44,699 bases of DNA from Candidatus Hydrogenedentota bacterium (GCA_024280935.1 JAJRPE010000548.1:1-44699), one strand, 5' to 3'. Shown: positions 32,459-41,905, counted from the first letter of the stretch. Notes: generated from the sequence alone by a model not told the origin. Made by a program: numbers and translations.

Positions 32459-32486
32459 TTTACATTTCGTGCGTCCGGTGTATAAT
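32459..32486 (+). promoter_or_regulatory. Sigma-70-type promoter
   Basis: TTTACA (32459-32464) and a perfect TATAAT (32481-32486) with a 16-bp spacer, 36 bp before the small zinc-ribbon gene at 32523. Confidence 0.65.
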
Positions 32487-32522
32487 GTCCTATGATCCTT
32501 TGGTGCGAAATAGCGACCATGG

Positions 32523-32711
32523 ATGAGAGGTGTCGGTGGTGTGTTTAGGACCGTATACCTTGTCATCATGGTGGGCGTTATCGCGCTCGTTACGCTTCTG
32601 AGTGTGCCGTGGCTCTTTCGCAGGCGTTGCACAAAGTGTGGTGCCTGGAACGGGCTGGAGGCATCGCGTTGCAAGCAATGTTCGGAGGCTTTGCCGACGG
32701 ACTATGAATAG
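32523..32711 (+). CDS. Small membrane-anchored zinc-ribbon protein
   Basis: 62 residues: one hydrophobic segment (TVYLVIMVGVIALVTLLSVPWLF) followed by RRRCTKCGAWNGLEASRCKQCSEALP, two CxxC knuckles of a zinc ribbon. The layout is that of a single-pass protein with a cytosolic zinc ribbon. It lies 37 bp after a good promoter. A longer zinc-ribbon/TPR membrane protein follows 150 bp downstream. No function can be assigned. Confidence 0.65.
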   Translation: MRGVGGVFRTVYLVIMVGVIALVTLLSVPWLFRRRCTKCGAWNGLEASRCKQCSEALPTDYE

Positions 32712-32864
32712 CGTGCATCGCGCTACGTATAATTTGTCGTTTGGTGCCTTGTTTTCAGCGAAGGCCGAATAGCAAGGAATTGCTGTGGCAAAGGTTGGTC
32801 AGGACTAAGAATCCTGGTATTGGCCCTGCCACTCTATGCAGTAAAACCTGGTGGAGACTCTTTT

Positions 32865-34400
32865 GTGGCCGCGAAAGTGAATTGTTCGATATGTGGGAAG
32901 CTGACGGATCCGTCGCTGGAGAATTGCCCCCATTGTGGTTCCCCAAATGAGACGGGCGGCTCTCCTGCGTCCTCTTCGTCGGAGGATGTGAGAGACGCAA
33001 AGGGCGATCAATGCCCGTCTTGTGGCTCTCCGGTGCAGGATGGTGACATCGTCTGTGTTCGGTGTGGGGTAAACCTGCTCACGGGCGATCAGGTGGCTCA
33101 AAAACAGGAGGTCGAAACGGAGGACGAGACTAATCGGACACCCTACGTTGTTGGGACGCTGGCGGTGGTCGTTGTCGTACTGGTGGCGGCCCTTGCTTTT
33201 GTGTTGCTTCAAGATCCGATAAAGGACGCACGCCAGAAGGCCCGCTTCGGTGACATTCTTGGCGCGATCAATATTCTTCAGAAGCACACGGATACTGAAG
33301 AAGACGATGTCGATGCCTTTGCGATGCTGGGTCGACTCTACTGGCAGGCGCAACAATACCCGGATGCATCCACGGCCTTTGATACCGCATCGCGCTTGCG
33401 CGCATCCGACGAAGACCTTGCATTCATGGCCGTACTCGCGGCGGGGAAAATACCCGGCGACGCGGCGGCGGGCCGACAATTATCGGCGTTGAAACGAATG
33501 GTCGCGAATCACCCGAACAACGAGCGGGCGCAAAAGATGCTGACGCTGGCCTTGGGTGCCGCCGGGGACTTGTCCGCAAGCGCCAGCAGTTTGTCCGCAT
33601 GGGCAACACTGGCCGGGATGCCCGGCGAGGTGGATAAATTTCGCGGAATTGTCAGCGCCATGGACGGCGACTATGTGACCGCCCATCAGGCCCTTGACAC
33701 GGCGGACGCATCGGATCGCGATGCCCGGTTTGCCCAGGGGTATCTGGCAAGTCTTGAAGGAAAATCGGAAGCTGCTTCCGCGATGTTGGCGGAAGCACTG
33801 GGATCGTCCGATGGCGATGCCCCAGAGGCCTCCTCGCGCTTAGGCCTTCTCTACATGGCTCAGGGTGAATTTGACAAGGCCCTTCCCCTGTTGCGCCCAT
33901 TGCCGGGCAGCCAGACTTCGGCCAGCACACGTTTTTTTTACGCCCTTTGCCTCCAGACATCAGGATTGGGTGAAGAGGCGTTAATGGAATTTGACCGTCT
34001 GGTGTCAAGCGGTGGGGCTTTTGCCCGGGAATCCGCAGTGCAGATGGGAATCCTCTACATCGAGCGCGATCAGTTGGAGCGGGCGGAGGAATCAATGCGC
34101 AAGGCGCGCACGTTTGGCACTTCACCGCGCTTGTACACGGTTGAAGGCCAGATAGCGGCGTTCCAGGGGAATCCTGATCGTGCGCAGGCATCTTTCCGCA
34201 AGGCGATTCAGGAGGATGGCGACTACCCCGCAGCGCATCTTGAGCACGGTTTGGTCTACGTTCGACGTGGCGCCTTATCAGAGGGCGTGCGTGAGTTGGA
34301 ACGCTACCTGCAATTGGCCGATGCGAATGTGGAAGGTGGCCGGGTCCACGAAGTGGATCTTTTGGTCAAACAGTTGCAGCAAGCCTTGAACCGCAGATAG
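32865..34400 (+). CDS. Zinc-ribbon, single-pass TPR protein
   Basis: About 511 residues. Two zinc ribbons come first (CSICGKLTDPSLENCPHCG and CPSCGSPVQDGDIVCVRCG), then an acidic linker, one membrane span (YVVGTLAVVVVVLVAALAFVLL) and a long array of TPR-like helices (for example EDDVDAFAMLGRLYWQAQQYPDASTAFDTA and ASSRLGLLYMAQGEFDKALPLL). I take GTG 32865 as the start, because TGGAG lies 8 bases before it and the ribbon starts 7 residues later; the track uses TTG 32820. It is probably a scaffold with cytosolic zinc ribbons and a periplasmic TPR domain. The specific role is unknown. Confidence 0.72.
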   Translation: MAAKVNCSICGKLTDPSLENCPHCGSPNETGGSPASSSSEDVRDAKGDQCPSCGSPVQDGDIVCVRCGVNLLTGDQVAQKQEVETEDETNRTPYVVGTLAVVVVVLVAALAFVLLQDPIKDARQKARFGDILGAINILQKHTDTEEDDVDAFAMLGRLYWQAQQYPDASTAFDTASRLRASDEDLAFMAVLAAGKIPGDAAAGRQLSALKRMVANHPNNERAQKMLTLALGAAGDLSASASSLSAWATLAGMPGEVDKFRGIVSAMDGDYVTAHQALDTADASDRDARFAQGYLASLEGKSEAASAMLAEALGSSDGDAPEASSRLGLLYMAQGEFDKALPLLRPLPGSQTSASTRFFYALCLQTSGLGEEALMEFDRLVSSGGAFARESAVQMGILYIERDQLERAEESMRKARTFGTSPRLYTVEGQIAAFQGNPDRAQASFRKAIQEDGDYPAAHLEHGLVYVRRGALSEGVRELERYLQLADANVEGGRVHEVDLLVKQLQQALNRR

Positions 34401-34464
34401 TGACGCGCTGTCCGATCTGCGACAGGCATTGCCCCAAATTCAATAACGTAACGGAGAAAGCCCG

Positions 34465-35901
34465 ATGCTATATAGAATAACTATTGGACTGCTTGCGACG
34501 ATCCTGCTTGTGCCCGCCTTGGCGTGGGGTCCAAAGGCCCAGCTGGCCATCAGCACGACCGCCATGCACCTCCTTTCTAAAGAGGGCAACATCCCCTTAA
34601 CAAAAATGGGGAAATCGGTGCGCCGTGGCGCAACGGAGTCGCAAGCTGCTCTTGCCATACTGTATCCAGATATGGATATTGGTCCGATCCAGGCAATCGA
34701 GGCGGATATGATACTGCTGACTGCGGCCCGCGGCAACAAGCTCGACCACTATTACGCGTATCGCATGGGCGCGTTAGGAAAACTGGTGGCCCGGACCACG
34801 GCACCCATGGCGACGGTCGATGTGAGTTTTCGAAATCTTTATTTTGCCGATGTGGAACGGGCAATCGAGTCTACTTCGGTGTCCATTCAGCAACGAGAAA
34901 CCGTTGACCCGCAGCTCTATTTCACTCGGCGGATAGCCGAAGCCAACGCAAACAACGATATAATTCTGAAGGAATACCAGGGAGGTATAGGCATTTCCGG
35001 TGTGGCGGGTAGCCTGTTGAGCGCGGATACAAGCCGGTCCGCCCGTGCCGTGGCGGATGTGTGGCTGACGATATTGTCCAATTCTCAGATTAGTGGAAAT
35101 GTGTCTCCCGAAATGCTTCGGGACTACGGGCTTCGCGGCATGCGTTTTTACATCAGTCGAAAGAATGCGTCGGCCATGGATGCTGCCGAGAAGCGCTACG
35201 CACGCCTGGCCGCACCCACTTCGGCATCACTGGTTGAGCTTGGGGATTTGTATTTCAGGGCGGAGTATTTTGAGCGGGCCGTGCAGAAATACCAAGAGGC
35301 CTTGTCGATGGATCCCGAGCGGCGGGAAGTTATTGCCAAGATATCGGACTACTATGTAGCCAAGGGTGATCGAGAGCTTGAAAACGAGCAACTTGAGGCC
35401 GCGCTTAATTCCCTTCAAAAGGCCGTTGATACGAACCCACTTCATGAAACGGCGGAAGGCAAGCGCCTCGTAGTGGCTAAGTTAATCGAAGAGCGCGATG
35501 GCCGCATGGCGCGCAATCAAGCCTTAATCGAGCGAGCGGAGCAGTTTGGAAATATGGCGGAGGAAGAGGCGCTGCGTGGTCGCCACGCGGAAGCTATTGA
35601 TCTGATTCGCGAAGCGATGAACACCTATGAGGAAGTTAGCGACGAATTCCCGATGGAGTTCAATCTTCGTGAGCGGGGCTTGAACCAGCTTCGCTTGCGA
35701 GTCCAAGCCTACAAGAACGAGATCATGAACAATGCCGAGGTTTTCAGCGGCAGCGGTTACGTGCAAGATGTGCGGCGTCTGGTGGAGGAACATGGCGACG
35801 GAATGGATGTTGCGGGCCTGAAAGCGATCTTGGAACGCGCTTACAACGCAGAGTATGCCGCACTTGAGCAAAGCTACGGGGAGAAACTGAATACACCCTG
35901 A
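34465..35901 (+). CDS. Exported TPR protein
   Basis: 478 residues with a signal peptide (LYRITIGLLATILLVPALAWG). The next part (AQLAISTTAMHLL, AILYPDMDIGPIQAIEADM, LDHYYAYRMGALGKLVA) somewhat recalls the helical zinc phospholipase/nuclease fold, but I do not see its metal ligands in order. TPR repeats follow (SLVELGDLYFRAEYFERAVQKYQEALSMDP, LEAALNSLQKAVDTNPLHETAEG), then a coiled-coil-like region. ACGGAGAAAG precedes the ATG. It lies 64 bp after the zinc-ribbon TPR gene, so the two are probably co-transcribed, and a clear terminator follows. Confidence 0.7.
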   Translation: MLYRITIGLLATILLVPALAWGPKAQLAISTTAMHLLSKEGNIPLTKMGKSVRRGATESQAALAILYPDMDIGPIQAIEADMILLTAARGNKLDHYYAYRMGALGKLVARTTAPMATVDVSFRNLYFADVERAIESTSVSIQQRETVDPQLYFTRRIAEANANNDIILKEYQGGIGISGVAGSLLSADTSRSARAVADVWLTILSNSQISGNVSPEMLRDYGLRGMRFYISRKNASAMDAAEKRYARLAAPTSASLVELGDLYFRAEYFERAVQKYQEALSMDPERREVIAKISDYYVAKGDRELENEQLEAALNSLQKAVDTNPLHETAEGKRLVVAKLIEERDGRMARNQALIERAEQFGNMAEEEALRGRHAEAIDLIREAMNTYEEVSDEFPMEFNLRERGLNQLRLRVQAYKNEIMNNAEVFSGSGYVQDVRRLVEEHGDGMDVAGLKAILERAYNAEYAALEQSYGEKLNTP

Positions 35902-35948
35902 CGAAAGAGTTGCCACGCTATTCTATCAAAGCTCGAATTGATATCCCC

Positions 35949-35979
35949 AAACCGTCTGTAGTATGCTACGGACGGTTTT
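35949..35979 (+). terminator. Rho-independent terminator after the TPR operon
   Basis: A 13-bp stem (AAACCGTCTGTAG with CTACGGACGGTTT, one G-T pair) with a TATG loop and a short T-rich tail, 47 bp past the stop at 35901. Confidence 0.8.
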
Positions 35980-36145
35980 CTTATGGGGCGGAAGACATCA
36001 CAAGGTCATATTGCCAGCCGACACCAATTAAGGTTGTTCGCTGAGATTGCGGCGAAGTGATCTTGCACCACCGGGGTGCCTGTCCCATGACACGCCCCGA
36101 AAACGCCGCCCACCCTGCACACCTTATTTAGAAGGAGATGGAACC

Positions 36146-37171
36146 ATGCCCGTCGTCGATTTTAAGAAGTACTGCGCCATGCTGGACAAGGCGCAGAAAG
36201 AGAATTACGCCTACCCCGCCGTCAATATCACCACGACCGATACGGTGAACGCCGCTATCGAGGGCTTCGCCAAGGCCAAAAGCGACGGCATTATTCAGGT
36301 ATCCACCGGTGGCGGCGCACATGCGTCGGGCAATCTCAAGGACATGGTCCTTGGCTCCATCTCTCTCGCGGACCATTGTCACCGTGTTGCGGCCGAGTAC
36401 GACATCAACATTGCTTTGCACACCGACCACTGCCAACCCGGCAAGGTCGATTCCTTCCTCAAGCCCCTGATCGCAGAGACGGCACGCCGCCGCGCTGCGG
36501 GCCAGCCCAACCTGTTTAACAGCCACATGCTTGATGCCAGCGAATTGCCGCTGAAAGAGAACATGAAGCTTTCCGTCGAGTTGTTGAAGCTCTGCCAAGA
36601 GAATGACATCATCCTCGAAGTGGAAGCTGGCGTGGTCGGCGGCGAAGAAGACGGCGTGGACAATGAGAATACGCCCGCCGAAAAGCTTTACACCTCGCCC
36701 GAAGACATGGTCGAAGTGTATGAAGCCCTCAGCCAGGTTAAAGGTGCCAAGTATATGTTTGCCGCCACCTTCGGCAACGTCCACGGTGTCTACAAGCCCG
36801 GCAACGTCAAATTGACACCCATCATTCTGAAGAATGGCCAGGATGCCGTTATCGCCAAGCACGGCAAAGATGCCGAATTCTGGCTGGTATTCCACGGCGG
36901 CTCCGGCTCCACCGAGGCAGAACTTCGTGAAACGCTGGAATACGGTGTCGTCAAAATGAACATCGACACCGACACCCAGTATGCCTTCACCCGCCCTGTC
37001 GTCGAGCACATGATGCACAACTACGAAGGCGTGCTCAAGATCGAAGGCGAAGTCGGCAACAAGAAAGTCTACGATCCCCGTTCCTGGCTGAAGAAGGCCC
37101 GCGACAACATGGCCGATCGCATCGCCAAGGCGTGCGACGACCTCCGCAGCACCGGCAAGACCATGGGCTAA
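36146..37171 (+). CDS. fba: Class II fructose-bisphosphate aldolase
   Basis: 341 residues catalysing reversible cleavage of fructose 1,6-bisphosphate in glycolysis/gluconeogenesis, with Zn2+. Zinc ligands and the active site are visible: ALHTDHCQPGKV (His pair), ILEVEAGVVGGEEDGV, TFGNVHGVYKPGNVKL (His) and VFHGGSGSTEAELRE (His and phosphate loop). MNIDTDTQYAFTRPVVEHM is typical of the longer class IIA proteins. The start ATG 36146 has a strong AGAAGGAG 8 bases upstream. The track start at 36047 is not supported. A monocistronic unit is likely, bounded by terminator-like hairpins. Confidence 0.93.
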   Translation: MPVVDFKKYCAMLDKAQKENYAYPAVNITTTDTVNAAIEGFAKAKSDGIIQVSTGGGAHASGNLKDMVLGSISLADHCHRVAAEYDINIALHTDHCQPGKVDSFLKPLIAETARRRAAGQPNLFNSHMLDASELPLKENMKLSVELLKLCQENDIILEVEAGVVGGEEDGVDNENTPAEKLYTSPEDMVEVYEALSQVKGAKYMFAATFGNVHGVYKPGNVKLTPIILKNGQDAVIAKHGKDAEFWLVFHGGSGSTEAELRETLEYGVVKMNIDTDTQYAFTRPVVEHMMHNYEGVLKIEGEVGNKKVYDPRSWLKKARDNMADRIAKACDDLRSTGKTMG

Positions 37172-37323
37172 AGTGGCTGCGCCACACCCCGCTTAAAAAT
37201 CAGGCCCGCCCCTCGGAAATGAGTTCGCTCTTTCTGGGGGGCGGCTTCTTTGTCTTGGGGTTGACGATGCCATGCTGCGTCGTAATGAAACCCAAGGGAC
37301 ATAAGAGACGGCCCACACACCGT

Positions 37324-37346
37324 CATTCCCACGAACGTGGGAATCC
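37324..37346. repeat. REP-like palindrome
   Basis: ATTCCCACG-AA-CGTGGGAAT is a perfect 9-bp hairpin within CATTCCCACGAACGTGGGAA, the widespread 'CATTCCCGCGAAAGCGGGAATCC' class of bacterial intergenic repeat. Confidence 0.75.
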
Positions 37347-37520
37347 AGAACGTGGCTGGGTTTCCCCTGAGAAAAACTGCTCCCCAGCGTTCAACCGGGA
37401 TTGAGGCGCTGCTTTTGCGCCCATACAGTGAACGCTTACGGCTGTCCTTCACCGTTATGGCCCGAGCGCCTTACGTCCCTTGAGTCTCTCAGGTCCCTTT
37501 CTTGCTTCGCCGGATCACGG

Positions 37521-37526
37521 TATAAT
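37521..37526 (+). promoter_or_regulatory. -10 box of ispH promoter
   Basis: A perfect TATAAT 44 bp before the ispH ATG. The -35 position 17 bp upstream reads TTTCTT, a poor match. Confidence 0.5.
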
Positions 37527-37570
37527 ACCCAAGCGGTCGCTACCCTTAATTACTTGGAGTACTCACCATC

Positions 37571-38491
37571 ATGGATATCATCGTTGCCAAGCCCCGTGGA
37601 TTTTGTGCGGGCGTAGAACGTGCTATAAAGTGTGTCGAGCAAGCCTTGGAACGCTATGGCGCCCCGGTCTATGTGCTCAACAATATCGTGCATAACGCCC
37701 ATGTGGTCAACGAACTCCAAGATAAAGGTGCCGTCTTCGTGAAAGATATCGATGGCGTCCCAGAAGGTTCCCATCTCCTCTTCAGCGCCCATGGCGTGAG
37801 TCCCGAACGCTGGGAGCAGGCGAAACGTTTGAACCTCGAAGTAGTGGATGCCACGTGCCCCTTGGTGGAGAAGGTTCACTTTGAGGCGCGGCGCTTTGCA
37901 AAAAGAGGCTATAGCATCATCCTTATCGGAGAAGACGGCCACGATGAAACCATTGGTACCATGGGCCAGGCGCCCGAGCACATCATCCTTGTAACGACAA
38001 AAGAGGAGGTGGATACGCTGAAGGTCCCCGACCCCGATAATCTTTCTTATATCACGCAAACGACGCTTAGCGTGGACGATTGCCAGGAGATTATCGACGC
38101 GCTGAAGGCAAAGTTTCCGAATATCATGCAGCCGCCAAAAGACGATATTTGCTACGCCACCACCAATCGCCAGGCGGCGGTAAATGCCTTGGCGATGGAG
38201 GTGGACCTGGTATTGGTCGTGGGCGACCAGGAGAGCGCGAATTCGGCCCGTCTGGCAGAAATTGCACGAAGCAAGGGCCGACCAGCCCATCTGATTCTGG
38301 ATGCCTCCTATATTGAAGAGGCTTGGCTCGATGATGTGGAGCGCATTCTCCTGACATCGGGCGCATCGGTTGATGACAAGCATGTTCAGGGCGTGATTCA
38401 GTTTTTTCAGGAGCGTGAGCCTTGCCAGGTGGAAGAGCGCGAGCTGGTGGAAGAAAATGTGTATTTCCGCCTGCCTACAGCGATTGCGTAG
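37571..38491 (+). CDS. ispH: 4-hydroxy-3-methylbut-2-enyl diphosphate reductase
   Basis: IspH performs the last step of the MEP isoprenoid pathway, reducing HMBPP to IPP and DMAPP with an Fe-S cluster. The three cluster cysteines are present in AKPRGFCAGVERAI (C13), VDATCPLVEKVHFEA (about C96) and DDICYATTNRQAAV (about C194). The His/Glu residues of the active site appear in NNIVHNAHVV, GEDGHDE and DQESANSARL. At 306 residues it is of standard length. The start is fixed by the conserved N-terminus MDIIVAKPRGFC and a TTGGAGTAC upstream. It is followed by a terminator and converges with asnB. Confidence 0.95.
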   Translation: MDIIVAKPRGFCAGVERAIKCVEQALERYGAPVYVLNNIVHNAHVVNELQDKGAVFVKDIDGVPEGSHLLFSAHGVSPERWEQAKRLNLEVVDATCPLVEKVHFEARRFAKRGYSIILIGEDGHDETIGTMGQAPEHIILVTTKEEVDTLKVPDPDNLSYITQTTLSVDDCQEIIDALKAKFPNIMQPPKDDICYATTNRQAAVNALAMEVDLVLVVGDQESANSARLAEIARSKGRPAHLILDASYIEEAWLDDVERILLTSGASVDDKHVQGVIQFFQEREPCQVEERELVEENVYFRLPTAIA

Positions 38492-38841
38492 GGACGTACC
38501 GCCGCCAACGCGACGTACGGAAGGGACAGGCCCGACGTGGCTTGTGCAGCAACCGGCGAAGTACACCGCCCGCCCCAATGCGGCGGCATGTCCCGGTGGA
38601 GATGTGAACCCCACGTTCCCTTTACAAGCAAAGCGTGAAACAGGTGTCGCGCCTGTTTTTTCACACCGCAATGCGTGACGACAACACAAAGTTGGCAAGG
38701 GCAAAAAAGTGCCATACGGGATTCCACGAAGATCAGGAAATCTGGTCTCGGCCCACAGGGACAGGCCCGCGCATTGGAGTTTTTTCCTGTACCAGTGCCT
38801 GGCAGCTTGCCCTGCCCATACGCGCACCTTGGTAATTGAGG
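38492..38841. other. Intergenic stretch between convergent genes
   Basis: 350 bp between the convergent ispH and asnB. Apart from the terminator hairpin at 38638-38661 I see nothing that can be supported. Confidence 0.6.
38638..38661 (+). terminator. Terminator downstream of ispH
   Basis: AAACAGG and CCTGTTT form a 7-bp stem with a TGTCGCG loop and six T in a row, about 150 bp past the ispH stop. Confidence 0.55.
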
Positions 38842-40731
38842 TTACGTGCGCGGGTCCGCCCCCCACAGAGAAAACATGAGTAAGGCGAATAAGAGGTGCC
38901 CGTGATCGCGTCGCTTGGACATGTGCTCGGTGATGAGGTGTTCGACGCGGGCGCGTTGCAATAAGGGCACGCCACTGACACCCAACAAGATGTCGTGGAC
39001 CAGTTCGCGCCAGGGGCCTGCAACCCAATGAGACACGGGGGAATTAAAGCCTGCCTTTTTTCGCCGGATGACGCGGTCGGGCACCTGCCCTTGGGCCGCC
39101 TTGCGCAGGATGTGTTTGCCCCGTAGCCCACGGAGTTTGAGGTGGGGTGGAAGTCCCGCGCAGAATTCGACGAGCCGGTGGTCGAGGAAGGGGCTGCGCA
39201 CTTCGAGGCCGTGGGCCATGCTCGCCCGATCCACTTTGACCAGGATGTCGTTCAAAAGCCAGGTCTTGTAATCCACGTAGAGCATACGGTCCAGCGGGTT
39301 GAGGTCGGGTACTTCGGCATAGGCGCTGCGAAAAGGCGCCAGCGGCTCAAAGCCGTTCTGCCAGGCATCGGGTTCCACGAGTTCTCGAAGGGCTTCGTGG
39401 GACAGCAACATGCGCCACCAGCCGTGGGCGTCGCAGGGGTTTCGCCGTGCGCCGGACAGAAACTGCTTGAGTTTGTAGACGGTGCCTACCTTCCGGCGGC
39501 TGTCCGGGAGCTGTTGGACAAGGGTGTCGGCCAGCGCCAGCAGGGGCGCGGGCGCACGGTGTATCCATCCGTGGATCTTGTCGGCGGCATGGGTGGTGTA
39601 CCCGGCTAACAACTCGTCGCCGCCATCACCGGAAAGGGCCACGGTCAGGTGGCTCCGCGCTTCCCGGCAGAGGACGTAGGTGGGCAGAATAGAGGTATCG
39701 GCAAAAGGTTCGTCGAGGTGCCCCGCGACCTTCAAGAGCAAATCGGGGTCTTCACAGGCCACGATGGCATCCACATGATCCGTGCCGAGCTCCTCAGCGA
39801 CGAGGGATGCCCACGGGAGTTCGCTGTAGCTCCGCTCCTCGAATCCCATGCTGAATGTTTTGAGGCGGGACTGGTGCTGGAGGACCTGGGCGCAGATGAG
39901 GCTGGAGTCCAGTCCTCCGCTCAGAAAAGCACCCAAGGGCACCTCGCTCAAAAGGCGCTCGCTGACACATTGGCCCAGCAAGGCATTGAAGGCCTCCTGA
40001 TAGGCGGAGTCATTGAGCACCGGCTCATTCTGGCGTGCAGTCCAGATTTCGGCGAAATCCCAGTAGCAGGTCGTCTTCGTCGATTTTCCGGGTTCCCAAG
40101 TGAGGTAGCTGCCCCCATCGAGTTGCTCGATGCCTTCGATGATCGATTTTTGTCCGACGATATAACCCAAGGTCAGGTAGTGATGCGCCGCCGTGGTGTT
40201 GAGCGTGTTCTGTAAGGCGGGCACCAAACGAAGCGCCCGCAGTTCGGAGGCGAAGTAGAGGGAGCCATCGTGGCCGCTTGCCCAGTAGAGGGGCTTGACA
40301 CCCAGGCGGTCACGAACCAAGTAGAGGCGTTGATGAGGGCCATCCCAGAGGGCGAAGGCAAACATGCCAACGAGACGACGGAGCAATTCGTCCATCCCCC
40401 ACTGCGCGTAGCCCTGGAGCAGGATTTCCGTGTCGGATTGGGTGCGGAAGCTAAGACCCTTGGATTCCAGTTGGGCGCGCAACTCGGGAAAGTTGTATAT
40501 TTCGCCGTTGTAGGTCAGCACCAGGCCCCGTTCGACAAGTTCCATGGGCTGATGCCCGCTGGCTACCCCCACGACGGAGAGACGCCGGTGCCCGAGTCCA
40601 ACGTGGGTCGTAATAACCGTTCCACCGTCATCAGGACCCCGGTGGGCGAGGGACTGGGTCATTCGGTCAAGGAGAGGGCCGTCGGGCCGCTGGTTGTGAA
40701 CCGGGTGGGCGATACCGCAGATGCCACACAT
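38842..40731 (-). CDS. asnB: Asparagine synthase (glutamine-hydrolysing)
   Basis: 629 residues of the AsnB type. The glutaminase domain begins MCGICGIAHP, with Cys2 as nucleophile after Met removal, and contains HRGPDDGG, GLGHRRLSVV and LTYNGEIYNFPELR. The synthetase domain has the ATP pyrophosphatase loop FLSGGLDSSLICAQV, FSMGFEERSYSELPWA and ALSGDGGDELLAGYTTH. Both active sites look complete. This subgroup (about 630 residues) often belongs to surface polysaccharide or peptide-modifying clusters. A family 2 glycosyltransferase lies 254 bp upstream on the same strand and a flippase is elsewhere in the window, but a shared pathway is only a guess. Confidence 0.92.
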   Translation of the reverse strand: MCGICGIAHPVHNQRPDGPLLDRMTQSLAHRGPDDGGTVITTHVGLGHRRLSVVGVASGHQPMELVERGLVLTYNGEIYNFPELRAQLESKGLSFRTQSDTEILLQGYAQWGMDELLRRLVGMFAFALWDGPHQRLYLVRDRLGVKPLYWASGHDGSLYFASELRALRLVPALQNTLNTTAAHHYLTLGYIVGQKSIIEGIEQLDGGSYLTWEPGKSTKTTCYWDFAEIWTARQNEPVLNDSAYQEAFNALLGQCVSERLLSEVPLGAFLSGGLDSSLICAQVLQHQSRLKTFSMGFEERSYSELPWASLVAEELGTDHVDAIVACEDPDLLLKVAGHLDEPFADTSILPTYVLCREARSHLTVALSGDGGDELLAGYTTHAADKIHGWIHRAPAPLLALADTLVQQLPDSRRKVGTVYKLKQFLSGARRNPCDAHGWWRMLLSHEALRELVEPDAWQNGFEPLAPFRSAYAEVPDLNPLDRMLYVDYKTWLLNDILVKVDRASMAHGLEVRSPFLDHRLVEFCAGLPPHLKLRGLRGKHILRKAAQGQVPDRVIRRKKAGFNSPVSHWVAGPWRELVHDILLGVSGVPLLQRARVEHLITEHMSKRRDHGHLLFALLMFSLWGADPRT

Positions 40732-40795
40732 GGGTTATACCAATTCGTGTCGTGGATAGCAGAAAAGGCCGCAGGTGTTCACGGCGGGCAGGCGT

Positions 40796-40916
40796 GCGGA
40801 CTTTCCAGTCCGCAACAAATGCAGCGGCGTGCCAGCAAAGGCCACTTGTGCTATTCCATGTTCCCCGTATAGCTTCTGAGCCAACGCACACCTTGTGGCG
40901 GGTAAGAAAACCCGCC
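40796..40916. repeat. Two short hairpins between asnB and the glycosyltransferase
   Basis: GCGGACT-TTCC-AGTCCGC (40796-40813) and GGCGGGT-AAGAAA-ACCCGCC (40897-40916), both perfect 7-bp stems. A 15-bp sequence just beyond (GGGATCGTGCGGCAC, about 40952) recurs inverted near 44660. They look like members of intergenic repeat families; neither is followed by a T-run on the minus strand. Confidence 0.6.
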
Positions 40917-40984
40917 CTCCTGTATTCCGAACGCACGAACCCTCGTTCCTCGGGATCGTGCGGCACAACCGAGGTATCGTGGCA

Positions 40985-41905
40985 CTACCGCGAGTCATCA
41001 TCGACTCGCGGTACATAGCCCCGCTCCGGCGCGGCGATATCGCCTACGCCCAACTGGTTTCGGACGGCAAGGAAACCCATGGCCAGGATAATGTTGGCAG
41101 CACAGAAACCCATGCCCGCCAGCAGCAGGGCAGGGAAGGTCGCGGGAAAGACGAGTAGGGTAACCAGTGCCATAAGCGTGGCCGCGACCACGCCCCCACT
41201 CTGGAGAAGAAAAAGCTTAATGGGGTTGAAGAGCACGATGGTCATGACAATGATTTGCAGCGCGCGCTTGGAATCCCGGAATAGCTTGACGTGGCTCTTG
41301 CCTTTTCGGGGATAGTAGTCGATCGGGCAATAGGCCACGTGATGGCCGGTTTGAAAGGCGATGATGGTGATACTCGTGGTGAAGGAGAAACCGCCCGAGA
41401 GTACGGGCGCGAAACGACGTACCATGTCGCGGCGAATGACCCGCAGGCCACTGTTGATATCCGGGATAGGCTGGCCCACGACGAATTCGCAGATCCACTT
41501 GAAGCAAAAACGCAGCCCCGACTTCATGGCACTTTCGTAGTAATGGCTCCCCTGGCGGGCACCCACGTGCATATCGTAGTCCCGTTCTTCCGCCGCAGTC
41601 AGCATACCGGGAAGGGCATCCAGGGGATAGGTGCCGTCGGCGTCCGTAATGCCGATCCAAGGGTGGCTTGCGTTGCGGATGCCCGTCAGCAAGGCATTGC
41701 CATAGCCCTTGTTGGTCGGGTGGGCGATGACCAGGGCATCCGTCTCCCGCGCCAGGGCCAGGGTGTCGTCGCTGGAGTAGTCGTCCACCACGATGATCTC
41801 GCATTCATGGGGAGACTCAGCGAAGGCCTTTTTCACCTCATGGACCGTTTCCCGGATGGACCCGGCCTCGTTGTAGGCGGGAATCACGATGCTGATGGCT
41901 GCCAT
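40985..41905 (-). CDS. Family 2 glycosyltransferase with C-terminal membrane helices
   Basis: 306 residues, GT-A fold. SIVIPAYNEAGSIRETV, IIVVDDYSSDDT, NKGYGNALLTGIRNA and the metal-binding ITDADGTYP are the standard GT2 motifs. DINSGLRVIRRDMVRRF is typical of the dolichol-phosphate mannosyltransferase-like (DPM1/GtrB) group. Two hydrophobic segments near the C-terminus (GGVVAATLMALVTLLVFPATFPALLLAGMGF and AANIILAMGFLAV) anchor it, so it probably makes a polyprenyl-phosphate sugar for envelope glycans. The ATG at 41905 begins directly at the conserved strand. Confidence 0.88.
   Translation of the reverse strand: MAAISIVIPAYNEAGSIRETVHEVKKAFAESPHECEIIVVDDYSSDDTLALARETDALVIAHPTNKGYGNALLTGIRNASHPWIGITDADGTYPLDALPGMLTAAEERDYDMHVGARQGSHYYESAMKSGLRFCFKWICEFVVGQPIPDINSGLRVIRRDMVRRFAPVLSGGFSFTTSITIIAFQTGHHVAYCPIDYYPRKGKSHVKLFRDSKRALQIIVMTIVLFNPIKLFLLQSGGVVAATLMALVTLLVFPATFPALLLAGMGFCAANIILAMGFLAVRNQLGVGDIAAPERGYVPRVDDDSR

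Larger units (their letters stand above)
37172..37570. other. Intergenic stretch before ispH
   Basis: 399 bp. A GC-rich inverted repeat near 37203-37246 (GCCCGCCCC with GGGGGGCGGC, then a T-rich end) may terminate fba. A REP-like palindrome and the ispH promoter follow. No gene was seen. Confidence 0.55.

Noticed and set aside
33932-33939. T8 run in the TPR gene (and T7 runs near 12,485 and 12,640) as phase-variation sites
   Set aside because: Short A/T runs encoding Phe pairs are common by chance and none has supporting context.
37550-39028. 492-aa minus ORF across ispH
   Set aside because: Antisense to ispH, which has all Fe-S cysteines and correct length.
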